Shown here piece after piece: positions 36,331 to 45,941 of a stretch of DNA of 64,000 nucleotides (its first letter is position 1; every line of letters begins with the position of its first letter). Origin of the DNA: Brucella rhizosphaerae (GTDB lineage Bacteria > Pseudomonadota > Alphaproteobacteria > Rhizobiales > Rhizobiaceae); assembly GCF_002252475.1 (NCBI RefSeq), contig NZ_NNRK01000034.1:186001-250000 (forward strand), written 5' to 3'. The notes under the pieces are model-generated. The model did no database searches and was not told where the DNA came from. It saw nothing but the letters and a program-made list of their open reading frames with translations. A program made the position numbers and the translations under genes.

Positions 36331-37893
36331 ATGAGCACCTCACAGATTAGCCCGATCAATAGTCCCAGTACCAGCTCAAGCAGCAATCTTGAGCTTTTCC
36401 TGCCTGATGAAACCGCTACGCAGCGCTTTGGGGAAGACTTCGCCCTTGCGCTTGTGAAAGGTGATCTTGTCACCTTGTCCGGTGATCTTGGCGCAGGTAA
36501 ATCCTCGCTTGCCCGCGCGATCATACGCGCGATAGCTGACGACGAGGCGTTGGAAGTTCCGAGTCCGACTTTCACACTGGTGCAAAGCTATGAGGCTTTG
36601 CGCATCCCCGTCGCCCATGCTGATCTCTATCGGCTTTCGCATGGCGAAGAGCTGGATGAACTGGGGCTTGTCGAGTTTCTCGAAGATGGTGTGGTGTTGT
36701 CTGAATGGCCCGAACAGGCTGAAGGTTTTCTGCCAGAACCGACTTTTGCCGTAACTCTCACCCACGAAGGGGCAGGACGGCGCATTGCCGTCGCGGGTCC
36801 TGAGGCTGCGATTGCGCGCCTTGTGCGGTCGCTTGAAATTCGCAGTTTTCTTGAAAAGAATGATCGGCAAGGGGCTAAGCGCCGCTACTTGCAGGGTGAT
36901 GCATCTCCACGCAAATACGAGATCATTTCAGGCAGCCATGGCCGGGATCAGAGCGTCGAAATCCTGATGAACGCGCCTGCGATGCCCTATGATCCACCGC
37001 TGCGCAACGGAAAATCCTATCGCCAGCTCGCGCATATAGCTGAGAATATTCAGGCTTTTGTAGCCATTGATGGTTTGCTGGCAGCGCATGGTTTGCGGGT
37101 GCCGCAGATGCGCGTCATGGATATTGATGCTGGCATTTTGATCCTTGAAGATCTGGGGACAGAAGGCATTCGTACGCCATCAGGTGAACCTGTCGCCGAA
37201 CGCTATGAGGCGGCGGGTCGGTTTTTGGCTCATCTTCATGGCGTTCAGTGGCCTGATCACGCGCCGGTTCCGGGTCATCTCGATCACATCATCGCACCAT
37301 TTGATCGCGATGCGATGATCATGGAAGTGAGCCTCGTGGGACAATGGTATGCACCCCGCATCATGGGGCGCAAGCTGACTGAAGCCGAAGCGCAAGCCTA
37401 TGAGACGGCATGGGACAAGGTGCTGGACGATATTGCCGATTGCGAGAAGAGCCTGCTTCTGCGCGATTATCACTCACCGAACCTGTTCTGGTTTGAGGAG
37501 GCTCAAGGCGCTGATAAAATTGGCACCATAGATTTTCAGGATGCGATGATCGGGCCTGCTGCCTACGATGTGGCCTCGTTGGCGCTCGATGCCCGTGTGA
37601 CGATCACGCCTGATCTCGAAAAAGCAGTGGTGGAAGCTTATTGCGACGAACGTCGCAAGCTGGGCCATGCCTTTGATGAAGAGGCTTTCCACAAAGCCTA
37701 TGCCGCAATGGGCGCGCAGCGCAACGCGAAGCTTCTGGGCCTGTTCGTGCGGCTCGATGAGCGGGACGGCAAGCCGCATTATCTCGCACATCTGCCACGC
37801 ATTCACGACTATCTCAGCCGTGTCCTAAAGCATCCTGTGATGGCGCCTGTAGCTCGCTGGTTTGATGATCTCGCTTTGCTGGAGAAACAATGA
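36331..37893 (+). CDS. TsaE-AmgK fusion (t6A synthesis ATPase / MurNAc-GlcNAc kinase)
   Basis: A 520-residue two-domain protein. Residues 1-155 are TsaE (YjeE), the ATPase of the tRNA t6A37 complex, with Walker A GDLGAGKSS (51-59), VPSPTFTLVQSYE and HADLYRL. Residues 165-520 are a phosphotransferase of the APH/AmgK type, with LRDYHSPNLFW (about 380) and GTIDFQDAMIGPAAYD; AmgK phosphorylates MurNAc or GlcNAc at C1 for wall recycling. The next gene encodes the matching MurU. Fusion of TsaE and AmgK is known in Rhizobiales. Confidence 0.93.
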   Translation: MSTSQISPINSPSTSSSSNLELFLPDETATQRFGEDFALALVKGDLVTLSGDLGAGKSSLARAIIRAIADDEALEVPSPTFTLVQSYEALRIPVAHADLYRLSHGEELDELGLVEFLEDGVVLSEWPEQAEGFLPEPTFAVTLTHEGAGRRIAVAGPEAAIARLVRSLEIRSFLEKNDRQGAKRRYLQGDASPRKYEIISGSHGRDQSVEILMNAPAMPYDPPLRNGKSYRQLAHIAENIQAFVAIDGLLAAHGLRVPQMRVMDIDAGILILEDLGTEGIRTPSGEPVAERYEAAGRFLAHLHGVQWPDHAPVPGHLDHIIAPFDRDAMIMEVSLVGQWYAPRIMGRKLTEAEAQAYETAWDKVLDDIADCEKSLLLRDYHSPNLFWFEEAQGADKIGTIDFQDAMIGPAAYDVASLALDARVTITPDLEKAVVEAYCDERRKLGHAFDEEAFHKAYAAMGAQRNAKLLGLFVRLDERDGKPHYLAHLPRIHDYLSRVLKHPVMAPVARWFDDLALLEKQ

Positions 37894-38615
37894 CACTTCC
37901 TGATACGGCAATCATGCTTGCAGCTGGCCTTGGCAAGCGCATGCGTCCGATCACAGAAACCATGCCCAAGCCGCTGGTTCCTGTTGCCGGTAAGCCGCTG
38001 ATTGATTGGGGGCTGGATGCACTGGCAAATGCAGGTGTTGAAAAGACGATTGTCAATGTTCATTACTTAGCCGACCAACTGATTGATTATCTGAGAGGCC
38101 GTGCAGCGCCAAAAATCACGATTTCCGATGAACGCAATCTGCTGCTCGATTCCGCTGGCGGTATCATCAATGTACTACCGCAACTTGGCGGCGATGCCTT
38201 CTATGTACTCAATGCAGATACGTTCTGGGTGGGCGACGAAGCAAAGCCGAATATCGCGGCTCTTCGTGATGCATGGGATGATACCCGCATGGATATCCTC
38301 CTGATGACGGCAAAGCCAGATCAGGCGACGGGATACGATGGTAAGGGCGACTTCGTTGCAGACAATGAGGGGCGTTTACGCCGTCTGCGCGATGTCGCAG
38401 GCGAGCCGATTATCTATGCAGGTGCCGCAATCATTCATCCACGTATTTTTGCGGAGAGCGAGCCGGGCGTTTCCTCGCTTAATCGCTATTTCGATGCAGC
38501 GATTGCATCAGGCCGTTTGTATGGTATGCCAATGACTGGCCATTGGCTGACAGTGGGAACACCGGAGGCAATCGGCGAGGCGGAGGCTGTGTTATCGGCT
38601 CAAAGCGTTTTTTGA
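37890..38615 (+). CDS. murU: MurNAc-1-phosphate uridylyltransferase (MurU)-like
   Basis: Nucleotidyltransferase of the NTP-transferase family, 241 residues. The AAGLGKRMRPITE signature near the N-terminus, MPKPLVPVAGKPLIDW, the metal-binding Asp of VLNADTFW and the closing GHWLTVGTPEA are seen. Its 4-bp overlap with the amgK domain (ATGA) and matching partner indicate MurU, which makes UDP-MurNAc from MurNAc-1-P and so bypasses de novo synthesis from UDP-GlcNAc (fosfomycin-insensitive recycling). Sequence alone cannot exclude glucose- or mannose-1-P as the substrate. Confidence 0.85.
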   Translation: MTLPDTAIMLAAGLGKRMRPITETMPKPLVPVAGKPLIDWGLDALANAGVEKTIVNVHYLADQLIDYLRGRAAPKITISDERNLLLDSAGGIINVLPQLGGDAFYVLNADTFWVGDEAKPNIAALRDAWDDTRMDILLMTAKPDQATGYDGKGDFVADNEGRLRRLRDVAGEPIIYAGAAIIHPRIFAESEPGVSSLNRYFDAAIASGRLYGMPMTGHWLTVGTPEAIGEAEAVLSAQSVF

Positions 38616-38660
38616 AGCGCATCTTATCCGAAAACTGCTTCACATTTTTCGGGATCCGCT
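38616..38660. repeat. dispersed palindromic repeat, copy 7 (diverged)
   Basis: AGCGCATCTTATCCGAAAAC...TTTCGGGATCCGCT between murU and addB. Confidence 0.6.
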
Positions 38661-38682
38661 TTGGCTTGAAGAAGGAATCGAC

Positions 38683-41600
38683 ATGAGAACGCCAAAACTG
38701 TTTTCCATTCCTTCCGGCACACCCTTTTTGCCAGCATTTGCAAAAGCGCTTCTGGAAGGCCGTTTGGTTCAAGGCTTTCCGGGCAATGCGGCTGATCCGC
38801 TGGCACTTGCGAATGCCACCATCTATGTGCCGACACGCCGTGCGGCGCGTGCGCTTCGGTCTGTTCTGGTGGATATGAAACCGGCTAAGAGTGCAATTCT
38901 GCCGACCATTCGCCCGCTGGGCGATGTGGACGAAGATGCTGCCTTCTTCAATGCAAGTTCAACAGGTGTTTTCGATCTCAATCCGCCCATTGGCAAGGCT
39001 GAGCGCCTGTTGTTGCTGGCGCGGCTTATTCGCCCATGGCGTGAAACCTTGCCTGCGCATGTGCGCGCATTGTTCGGCGTCGAAGACGTGTCAGTTCCAG
39101 CCACAACCTCTGATGCGATCTGGCTTGCGCGCGATCTCGCGGGTCTCATGGATCAGGTTGAAACCGATAATGCCAAGTGGAGTGAGCTTGCGAGCATCGC
39201 CCCTGATGATCTTGCTGACTGGTGGCAGGTTACGCTTGGTTTCCTCGATATCGTTACGAAACTCTGGCCGGAAATTCTCGAAGAACGCCAGCTTTCCAAT
39301 CCGGCTGCGCACCGCAATGAGCTGATCTGGGGCGAGGTGCGGCGGCTGCGCGAACACCCGCCTCAGGGCCCTGTGATTGCTGCCGGTTCCACAGGCTCTA
39401 TTCCTGCGACAGCAGAGCTTGTTTCGGTGATCGCCAATCTGCCCAATGGTGCGGTCGTTCTGCCCGGTTTGGACCGCGATCTCGATGAAGGTGCGTGGAA
39501 CCTGCTGGGGGCTTCGGATGACAATCCGTCGACTTTCGGACACCCTCAATATGGTCTTCACAAGTTGCTGCAGGCCATTGGCATTCTGCGCGAGGATGTC
39601 GAACATATCGAAAATATGCCGACGAAGAAGCGTGTGCTTGAGCGCGTGGTGAGCGAAGCATTGAGGCCAGCAGAAACAACGGATGCATGGAGCCTGCTCA
39701 ATCGCGACCCGGATATGCAACCTCAGGCGTTACGGGCATCAGCGCATAAGATCGATCTGATTGAAACCGCCAATGAGCGTGAGGAAGCGCTGGCTGTTGC
39801 GCTGGCATTGCGTGATGCGATCAGCGATGAAAACAAGACAGCGGCGCTGGTAACGGCGGATCGCAATCTGGCACGTCGCGTGGTGGGTGAACTTGCCCGC
39901 TTTGGAATTGATGCCGATGATTCCGGTGGTCGTCATTTGCGCGATATTGAGACCGCAACGCTGATGCGCCTGATGGTCGAAACTGTGTTTAATCCGGGCG
40001 ACCCTGTTGCATTACTGGCTCTGGTGAAGCACCCGATGCTGCGGCTTGGCGGCAAACGTATCGAGCGGCGACTGGCGGCTGAAACGCTCGAACTGGTCGC
40101 TTTCCGCGGTGGCACAGGGCGTGCCTCAATTATTGATCTGCCAGCATTTTTTGACCGACGCATGGAAGAAAGCGCCAACCAGCCCTGGCAACCCGCATGG
40201 CATTCAACAGTGACGCGGGACATGATCGATGCCGCACGCGCACTCTGTGTCAGCCTGTCTGAAGCCGTCGCACCACTGGCACCTTTTGCGGTCGTTAACC
40301 GGCGAACAGAAATAGGCGAGATCAGCCACGCAACGGTTGAGGCGCTGGAAAATCTGGCGCGCGACGAAAGCGACAGCGTCACGCGTTACTATTCCGGCGA
40401 GCATGGCGAGAAGCTCGCTTCTTTCCTGCGACAGCTTGTATCGAGCGAGGCTGAACTTGATTTCGAGGCGATTGAATGGCCCGCCATTCTCGAGGCGTTG
40501 ATGTCGGGCGAAACCGTCAAGCCGCATCCGGGTGGTCATCCGCGCGTGTTCATCTGGGGTGCGCTGGAAGCGCGTTTGCAGACCATGGATACGTTGGTGA
40601 TTGGCGGTCTGAATGAAGGAACATGGCCCGCCAAGACGCGTAACGATCCGTTCATGTCACGCCCGATGAAGGCGATGATCGCGCTCGATCCACCGGAGCG
40701 TCGTACTGGCCTCGCAGCACATGATTTCCAGATGGCGCTCGGCATGGACCATGTGGTGCTGTCGCGTTCGCAACGTTCGGATAATGCGCCGACCATTCCG
40801 TCGCGCTGGTTGCAGAGGCTTGAAACTGTGCTGGGTGCCGATGTAACCAGGGATATGCGTTCGCGAGGGCAACGCTTCATCCATTGGGCGCGTGAGATTG
40901 ATCAGGCACCGGATGTCCCGTTTGTCAAACGACCGGAACCGGCACCGCCGGTCAGCGCACGACCCAGGCATTTCTCGGTCACAGAAATTGAAACATTGCG
41001 TCGCGATCCCTATGCGATCTTTGCTAAGAAAATTCTCAAACTGCGTCCGCTGGAACCGCTGATCCGCGATCCGGCGGCGGCAGAACGCGGCACGTTGTTT
41101 CACGATATTCTGGGGCATTTCACCGAAGAGGGTATCGATCCTCTCGCACCAGACGCGGCCCAACAGCTGGAAGAATTTGGACGGCACTTCTTTGGCGACA
41201 TGGACCTGCCCATCGAAATTGAAGCAGTCTGGTGGCCGCGCTTCACTGCGCTCATTCCGCAGTTCCTCGAATGGGAGCGTGAACGCGCTTATAATGTTCA
41301 GACCCGTTTTGCAGAAATTGCATCGGACAAGCGTGAGGTCGAAAGCCTTGGCATCACCTTGTCAGGTCGCGCCGACCGTATTGATCTGATGCGCGATGGA
41401 ACAGCCGAAGTGATCGATTACAAGACCGGTTCCACGCCTTCGCCAAAGCAGGCGCATGTGCTTTTGTCGCCGCAATTGGCACTGGAAGCAGCGCTTCTGG
41501 CGCGTGGTGCGTTCCGTGAACTGGGTGTCGTCAAGGCATCTGATCTGACTTATGTGCGATTGCGGGCGGGCGGGGAGGTCAAACCTGAATCGATCCTGAA

Positions 41601-41820
41601 AATCGGCAGGCCGCCATCTGAAAAGACGGCGCCCGCACTTGGCGAGGAAGCCTGGCAACGATTGGCGCAGCTGCTTACTGAATATCAGAAGCCGGATAAG
41701 GGTTATCTTTCGCGCGCGCTTCCATTCCGCGAAACAGATCTGACGGGCGATTATGATCATCTGGCGCGTGTGCTGGAATGGTCCGCCGGTGGCGATGCTG
41801 GCGGGGAGGGCGGCGAATGA
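38683..41820 (+). CDS. addB: Double-strand break repair subunit AddB
   Basis: Nuclease/scaffold subunit of the AddAB helicase-nuclease, 1045 residues, alphaproteobacterial type. The N-terminal region has the ATIYVPTRRAARALR segment but no Walker A that I can see, so the helicase domain is probably inactive. The C-terminal PD-(D/E)xK nuclease has AEVIDYKTGSTPSPKQ. The iron-sulfur cysteines found in Bacillus AddB are absent; the equivalent segment reads RRDPYAIFAKKILKLRP. It overlaps addA by 4 bp. Confidence 0.93.
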   Translation: MRTPKLFSIPSGTPFLPAFAKALLEGRLVQGFPGNAADPLALANATIYVPTRRAARALRSVLVDMKPAKSAILPTIRPLGDVDEDAAFFNASSTGVFDLNPPIGKAERLLLLARLIRPWRETLPAHVRALFGVEDVSVPATTSDAIWLARDLAGLMDQVETDNAKWSELASIAPDDLADWWQVTLGFLDIVTKLWPEILEERQLSNPAAHRNELIWGEVRRLREHPPQGPVIAAGSTGSIPATAELVSVIANLPNGAVVLPGLDRDLDEGAWNLLGASDDNPSTFGHPQYGLHKLLQAIGILREDVEHIENMPTKKRVLERVVSEALRPAETTDAWSLLNRDPDMQPQALRASAHKIDLIETANEREEALAVALALRDAISDENKTAALVTADRNLARRVVGELARFGIDADDSGGRHLRDIETATLMRLMVETVFNPGDPVALLALVKHPMLRLGGKRIERRLAAETLELVAFRGGTGRASIIDLPAFFDRRMEESANQPWQPAWHSTVTRDMIDAARALCVSLSEAVAPLAPFAVVNRRTEIGEISHATVEALENLARDESDSVTRYYSGEHGEKLASFLRQLVSSEAELDFEAIEWPAILEALMSGETVKPHPGGHPRVFIWGALEARLQTMDTLVIGGLNEGTWPAKTRNDPFMSRPMKAMIALDPPERRTGLAAHDFQMALGMDHVVLSRSQRSDNAPTIPSRWLQRLETVLGADVTRDMRSRGQRFIHWAREIDQAPDVPFVKRPEPAPPVSARPRHFSVTEIETLRRDPYAIFAKKILKLRPLEPLIRDPAAAERGTLFHDILGHFTEEGIDPLAPDAAQQLEEFGRHFFGDMDLPIEIEAVWWPRFTALIPQFLEWERERAYNVQTRFAEIASDKREVESLGITLSGRADRIDLMRDGTAEVIDYKTGSTPSPKQAHVLLSPQLALEAALLARGAFRELGVVKASDLTYVRLRAGGEVKPESILKIGRPPSEKTAPALGEEAWQRLAQLLTEYQKPDKGYLSRALPFRETDLTGDYDHLARVLEWSAGGDAGGEGGE

Positions 41821-44800
41821 AAAAGCAACGCATCATTCCGAAGGAAACTATCGATGCACAGGCAAGTGCTGCCAATCCACTGGCGTCTGTCTGGGTTTCG
41901 GCCAATGCAGGATCTGGCAAGACACACGTATTGACCGAGCGCGTCATCCGTCTGCTTCTTGAAGGCACCGATCCATCGAAGATTCTTTGCCTCACCTATA
42001 CCAAGGCGGCTGCGGCCGTCATGCAGAACCGCGTCTTTACCCGTCTTTCAGAATGGGCGATGCTGCCGGATGAGGATTTGGCTGATCGTCTATGGAAGCT
42101 CGAAGGGCGTCGCGCCGGAGAGCATCGCCTGAAAGTCGCACGACGGCTTTTTGCGCGTGCGCTTGAAACGCCGGGCGGGCTTAAAATCCAGACCATTCAC
42201 GCATTTTGCGAAGCGATCCTGCATCAGTTCCCGCTTGAGGCGAATATCGCCGGCCATTTTGAGATGATGGACGATCTCATGCAGGTGGCACTCGTGGGTG
42301 AGGCGCGCCGCACTTTGCTTGAGACTGCGCATGGCGGTGGCGACGAGGCACTTGCCAGCGCTTTTGCGGATATCATGCAGGCCGCTGGCGAAATGGGACT
42401 GCAATCGCTTCTCGATGAAGCCGTGAGCCGCCGCAATGGGTTGCAACAATATGTTGCGGCGCTTGGAAATGCTGATGAGCGCAGTGAAACGCTGCATCGG
42501 CATTTCAGTTTCAGGCCCGATACGCGCGAAGCCGATCTGCTAGCCGATATGTGGCCGGTGCCGGAATTTTCCGACGATGCGCTCGATCTCATTTTGTCGA
42601 TCCAGAAGGGGGCGGCGCGTGCACATGATTTTGCGTTGCAGCTCAAGCAATATGAGAAGGTAAAAAGCAGTTTTGATAAGGAAGCCGTTTTGCGTGCGGC
42701 TTTTCTGAAGGCAACCGGTGAAGCAAAATCCGGCTCTTATGTCGGTTCTGCTGCGGTCAAAAAGCTGCTGCCGGATTTTGAAGAAGATTTCAACGCCGCC
42801 GCTGCTCGTGTGGAACTCGGTCTGGATAAGATCAAGGAGTTGCGCCTTATAAGGCTCAATCTCAGCGCACTCACGCTCATCGATAATCTCCTGCAGCGCT
42901 ATCATGACTTAAAGCGCAAGCGCGGACTGCTCGACTTTGAAGACCTGATCACCCGCACGGTTGCGCTTCTGGCCCGCAACGGGGCAGGGCAGTGGGTGCA
43001 ATATAAGCTTGATCGCGGTATCGATCATATTCTGGTCGATGAGGCACAGGATACCAGCCCCGACCAGTGGCAGGTGATCCGAATGTTGTCGGAAGAGTTT
43101 TTCTCAGGCCTTGGCCAGCGCGATGTGCAGCGCACGCTGTTTGCCGTAGGCGATGAAAAGCAGTCGATCTATTCGTTCCAGGGTGCGGTGCCGGAAGATT
43201 TTGCGGCACAGGGCAGGGCGGTTAGTCTCCGCGCCGAAGATGCAGAGCTTAAATTCGAACGTGTAAGCCTCAATTTTTCGTTCCGTTCGGCACCCGATGT
43301 GTTGCAGGCCGTAGACGAGGTCTTTGCGCGACCGGAAGCCAACCGCGGTCTTTCTGGAGCGACCGTTCACTCGGCCATCCGCGATAATGAGCCGGGCGAG
43401 GTGGAAATCTGGGATATGCTCACGCCGGAAGTGGTGGAGGAGCCGGACGACTGGCGCATTCCGGTCGATCATTTGCAGGCACCTGCCATCAAGCTTGCCG
43501 AACAAATGGCAGCCACCATCCGCTATTGGCTTGATCGTGGTGAAACCATTCCGGGCCAGAACCGCAAGCTTGCGCCAAAAGACATCATGGTGCTGGTGCG
43601 CAAGCGCGATCAGTTCATGCCAGCTCTTTCGCGCGCCCTTAAAAATCTCTCCGTGCCGGTAGCCGGTGCCGACCGTCTGAAACTCACAAGCCATATCGCT
43701 ATTCAGGATTTGATGGCGCTGGGGCGTTTCGTGTTGCAGCCATCCGATGATTTATCGTTGGCATCACTTCTCAAAAGCCCGCTTTTCGGCTGGGATGATG
43801 ATCGGTTGTTTGCATTAGCGCACCCTCGCAAGAGCGGAGAAACGCTGTTTGAGCGGCTTTATCATGCTTCGCTGGAAGAACCGGCATTGATCCCTGTTCA
43901 CAAGACATTGAGCCGCTGGCGCAACATGGCCGATACCATGCCGATCTTCGAGTTCTATGCTCGAATTTTAAGTGCTGACGGCGCACGGCGTAAGCTGCTG
44001 GCGCGGCTTGGACCGGAAGCAGGCGATATTATCGACGAATTCCAGAACTATGCACTGTCAGCGGAACGCGCTGGTCTGCCAGGAATGCAGGCGTTTCTCG
44101 AAACACTCGATGCAGCCTCGCCGCAAATCAAGCGCGAGCTGGATCAGGGCCGCAACGAAGTGCGCATTATGACGGTGCATGCCGCCAAGGGACTGGAAGG
44201 CGCTGTGGTGTTTCTGGTTGATCCGGGCAATGCTGTGTGGAGCGGAACCCGCGCGCCAAAACTCATTCCGTTTGATTTTTCCAATGATGGACCGCAGGTG
44301 AAGGGCTATCTCTGGCAGCCCAATGCTGGTTATCAAACCGGCTTTCTGGCTGCGCAGATCGAAGGCTTGAAGACGCGCGCCGAGGAAGAATATCGTCGCC
44401 TGCTCTATGTCGGCATGACACGTGCGGAAGACCGGCTGATTGTCTGTGGCTATCGTGGGTCGCGTGAAAGCGGCGAGACATGGCACAGGCTGGTTGAGGA
44501 TGCGCTCACGACAAAGGCTGAGACATTCGTACATCCGGTTTCAGGCGTTGCAGCGCGCCGATATCGCAACACGCCGCGCGGGTCGACGGAAATTGCCGAG
44601 CCGGAAGTCGCTCAAGCGCAAGAGTTTGCGCCGTTGCCGCTTGAATATTTGCAGCCAATAAAGCCCGAACCTGGTCTGCCGCGTCCGCTGGCGCCATCTG
44701 GCGCATCGGCGCTGATTGAAGCCGATGAAGAGCCACCGCTTGATACGCTTTCACCTGTACTGGGTCTGAGTGGTGAAGCAGCGGCTTTCGCAATGCGGCG

Positions 44801-45359
44801 CGGTACGGCAATCCACATGCTTCTGCAATATCTGCCGGAAGTGCCAGAGATGGAGCGGGAGAAGCGTGCACAAGATTATCTGATGCGCATCGCCGCCGAC
44901 TGGCCGGAGAACGAACGTCAAAAGGCATGGGCGAGCGTGGCGACCATTCTCGCCGATCAGACATTCGCGCCGGTCTTTGCCGAAGGTTCGCGTGGCGAAG
45001 TTGCCATTATGGGTACGATCAATCTCGGCGGAAAAGATCATGCCGTATCGGGCCAGATCGATCGCATCAGTGTTGACGAAAGCCGCGTGCTGATTGTGGA
45101 TTACAAGACCAATCGTCCACCGCCAAAGACGGTCGAGGCCGTGCCTTTAGCCTATCGCGCGCAGCTTGCACTCTATAGGGAACTGCTTACGCCGCTCTAT
45201 CCGGGCCGTATTGTTGAGGCAGCTTTGCTTTTCACAGAAGGGCCTTATCTTCTGTCTTTGCCGGAAAGCGTACTCAACGAAGCATTGCAGGCTCTGAGTG
45301 ACTCTCAAGGAAAGGTGAGCAAGCAGAACTTGACGAATGATGGCGGACACGCCACATGA
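41817..45359 (+). CDS. addA: Double-strand break repair helicase AddA
   Basis: UvrD-type 3'-5' helicase with a C-terminal nuclease, 1180 residues from ATG 41817 (in the addB stop, ATGA). Walker A ANAGSGKTHVLTERV (29-43) and Walker B VDEAQDTSPDQW are followed by motif III GDEKQSIYSFQGA, motif V HAAKGLEGAVV, VGMTRAEDRLIVCGY, and the nuclease core VLIVDYKTNRPPP near the C-terminus. With AddB it processes DNA ends for RecA loading and recognises Chi-like sites. The cluster is the standard alphaproteobacterial addB-addA-trxA. Confidence 0.95.
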   Translation: MKKQRIIPKETIDAQASAANPLASVWVSANAGSGKTHVLTERVIRLLLEGTDPSKILCLTYTKAAAAVMQNRVFTRLSEWAMLPDEDLADRLWKLEGRRAGEHRLKVARRLFARALETPGGLKIQTIHAFCEAILHQFPLEANIAGHFEMMDDLMQVALVGEARRTLLETAHGGGDEALASAFADIMQAAGEMGLQSLLDEAVSRRNGLQQYVAALGNADERSETLHRHFSFRPDTREADLLADMWPVPEFSDDALDLILSIQKGAARAHDFALQLKQYEKVKSSFDKEAVLRAAFLKATGEAKSGSYVGSAAVKKLLPDFEEDFNAAAARVELGLDKIKELRLIRLNLSALTLIDNLLQRYHDLKRKRGLLDFEDLITRTVALLARNGAGQWVQYKLDRGIDHILVDEAQDTSPDQWQVIRMLSEEFFSGLGQRDVQRTLFAVGDEKQSIYSFQGAVPEDFAAQGRAVSLRAEDAELKFERVSLNFSFRSAPDVLQAVDEVFARPEANRGLSGATVHSAIRDNEPGEVEIWDMLTPEVVEEPDDWRIPVDHLQAPAIKLAEQMAATIRYWLDRGETIPGQNRKLAPKDIMVLVRKRDQFMPALSRALKNLSVPVAGADRLKLTSHIAIQDLMALGRFVLQPSDDLSLASLLKSPLFGWDDDRLFALAHPRKSGETLFERLYHASLEEPALIPVHKTLSRWRNMADTMPIFEFYARILSADGARRKLLARLGPEAGDIIDEFQNYALSAERAGLPGMQAFLETLDAASPQIKRELDQGRNEVRIMTVHAAKGLEGAVVFLVDPGNAVWSGTRAPKLIPFDFSNDGPQVKGYLWQPNAGYQTGFLAAQIEGLKTRAEEEYRRLLYVGMTRAEDRLIVCGYRGSRESGETWHRLVEDALTTKAETFVHPVSGVAARRYRNTPRGSTEIAEPEVAQAQEFAPLPLEYLQPIKPEPGLPRPLAPSGASALIEADEEPPLDTLSPVLGLSGEAAAFAMRRGTAIHMLLQYLPEVPEMEREKRAQDYLMRIAADWPENERQKAWASVATILADQTFAPVFAEGSRGEVAIMGTINLGGKDHAVSGQIDRISVDESRVLIVDYKTNRPPPKTVEAVPLAYRAQLALYRELLTPLYPGRIVEAALLFTEGPYLLSLPESVLNEALQALSDSQGKVSKQNLTNDGGHAT

Positions 45360-45422
45360 TATGGTCAAAAGAGCAGTTTCTCGATGAGTCTTGTGCTCTC
45401 AAACAGATATGAGGATAGCCCT

Positions 45423-45746
45423 ATGGCAACCGTAAAGGTCGATAACAGCAATTTTCAGACGGACGTTCTTCAGTCGAGCCAGCCTGTGGTCGTGGATTTT
45501 TGGGCTGAATGGTGCGGTCCTTGCAAGATGATCGCTCCTGCCCTTGACGAAATCGCCGCTGAAATGGCTGGTCAGGTCAAGATCGCTAAGGTCAATATTG
45601 ACGAGAATCCAGAACTCGCAGCCCAGTTCGGCGTGCGTTCGATCCCAACGCTGTTGATGTTCAAGGACGGCGAACTTGCTGCCAACATGGTTGGCGCTGC
45701 TCCAAAGAGCCGCCTTGCCGACTGGATCAAGGCTTCTGCTGCTTAA
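45423..45746 (+). CDS. trxA: Thioredoxin
   Basis: Cytosolic disulfide reductant of 107 residues, starting at ATG 45423 ([10 protein letters not shown]). The active site WCGPCK (30-35), the DFWAEW strand before it and the cis-Pro in RSIPTLLMF are intact. It lies 63 bp after addA. The usual alphaproteobacterial order addA-trxA supports this gene as trxA. A strong terminator follows. Confidence 0.97.
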   Translation: MATVKVDNSNFQTDVLQSSQPVVVDFWAEWCGPCKMIAPALDEIAAEMAGQVKIAKVNIDENPELAAQFGVRSIPTLLMFKDGELAANMVGAAPKSRLADWIKASAA

Positions 45747-45767
45747 TCAATAAGCCTCTGACTTATG

Positions 45768-45798
45768 AAAAACCCGGCCTTTGTGCCGGGTTTTTTGT
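45768..45798 (+). terminator. terminator after trxA
   Basis: AAAACCCGGC-CTTTGT-GCCGGGTTTTTTG, a canonical intrinsic terminator 20 bp after the stop. Confidence 0.95.
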
Positions 45799-45941
45799 TG
45801 CAATAAGTTTTGATGAAACAGTGAGCATTCAAGAAAGCTTCAATGAACTGAGAAAATACTGTTACAAATGAGGCCTATTCCCCCTGCAGTCTCAAAGTTG
45901 GCCGTCATTCATCCGGCGGTCGCCATTGTTCGGGGTAAAGC

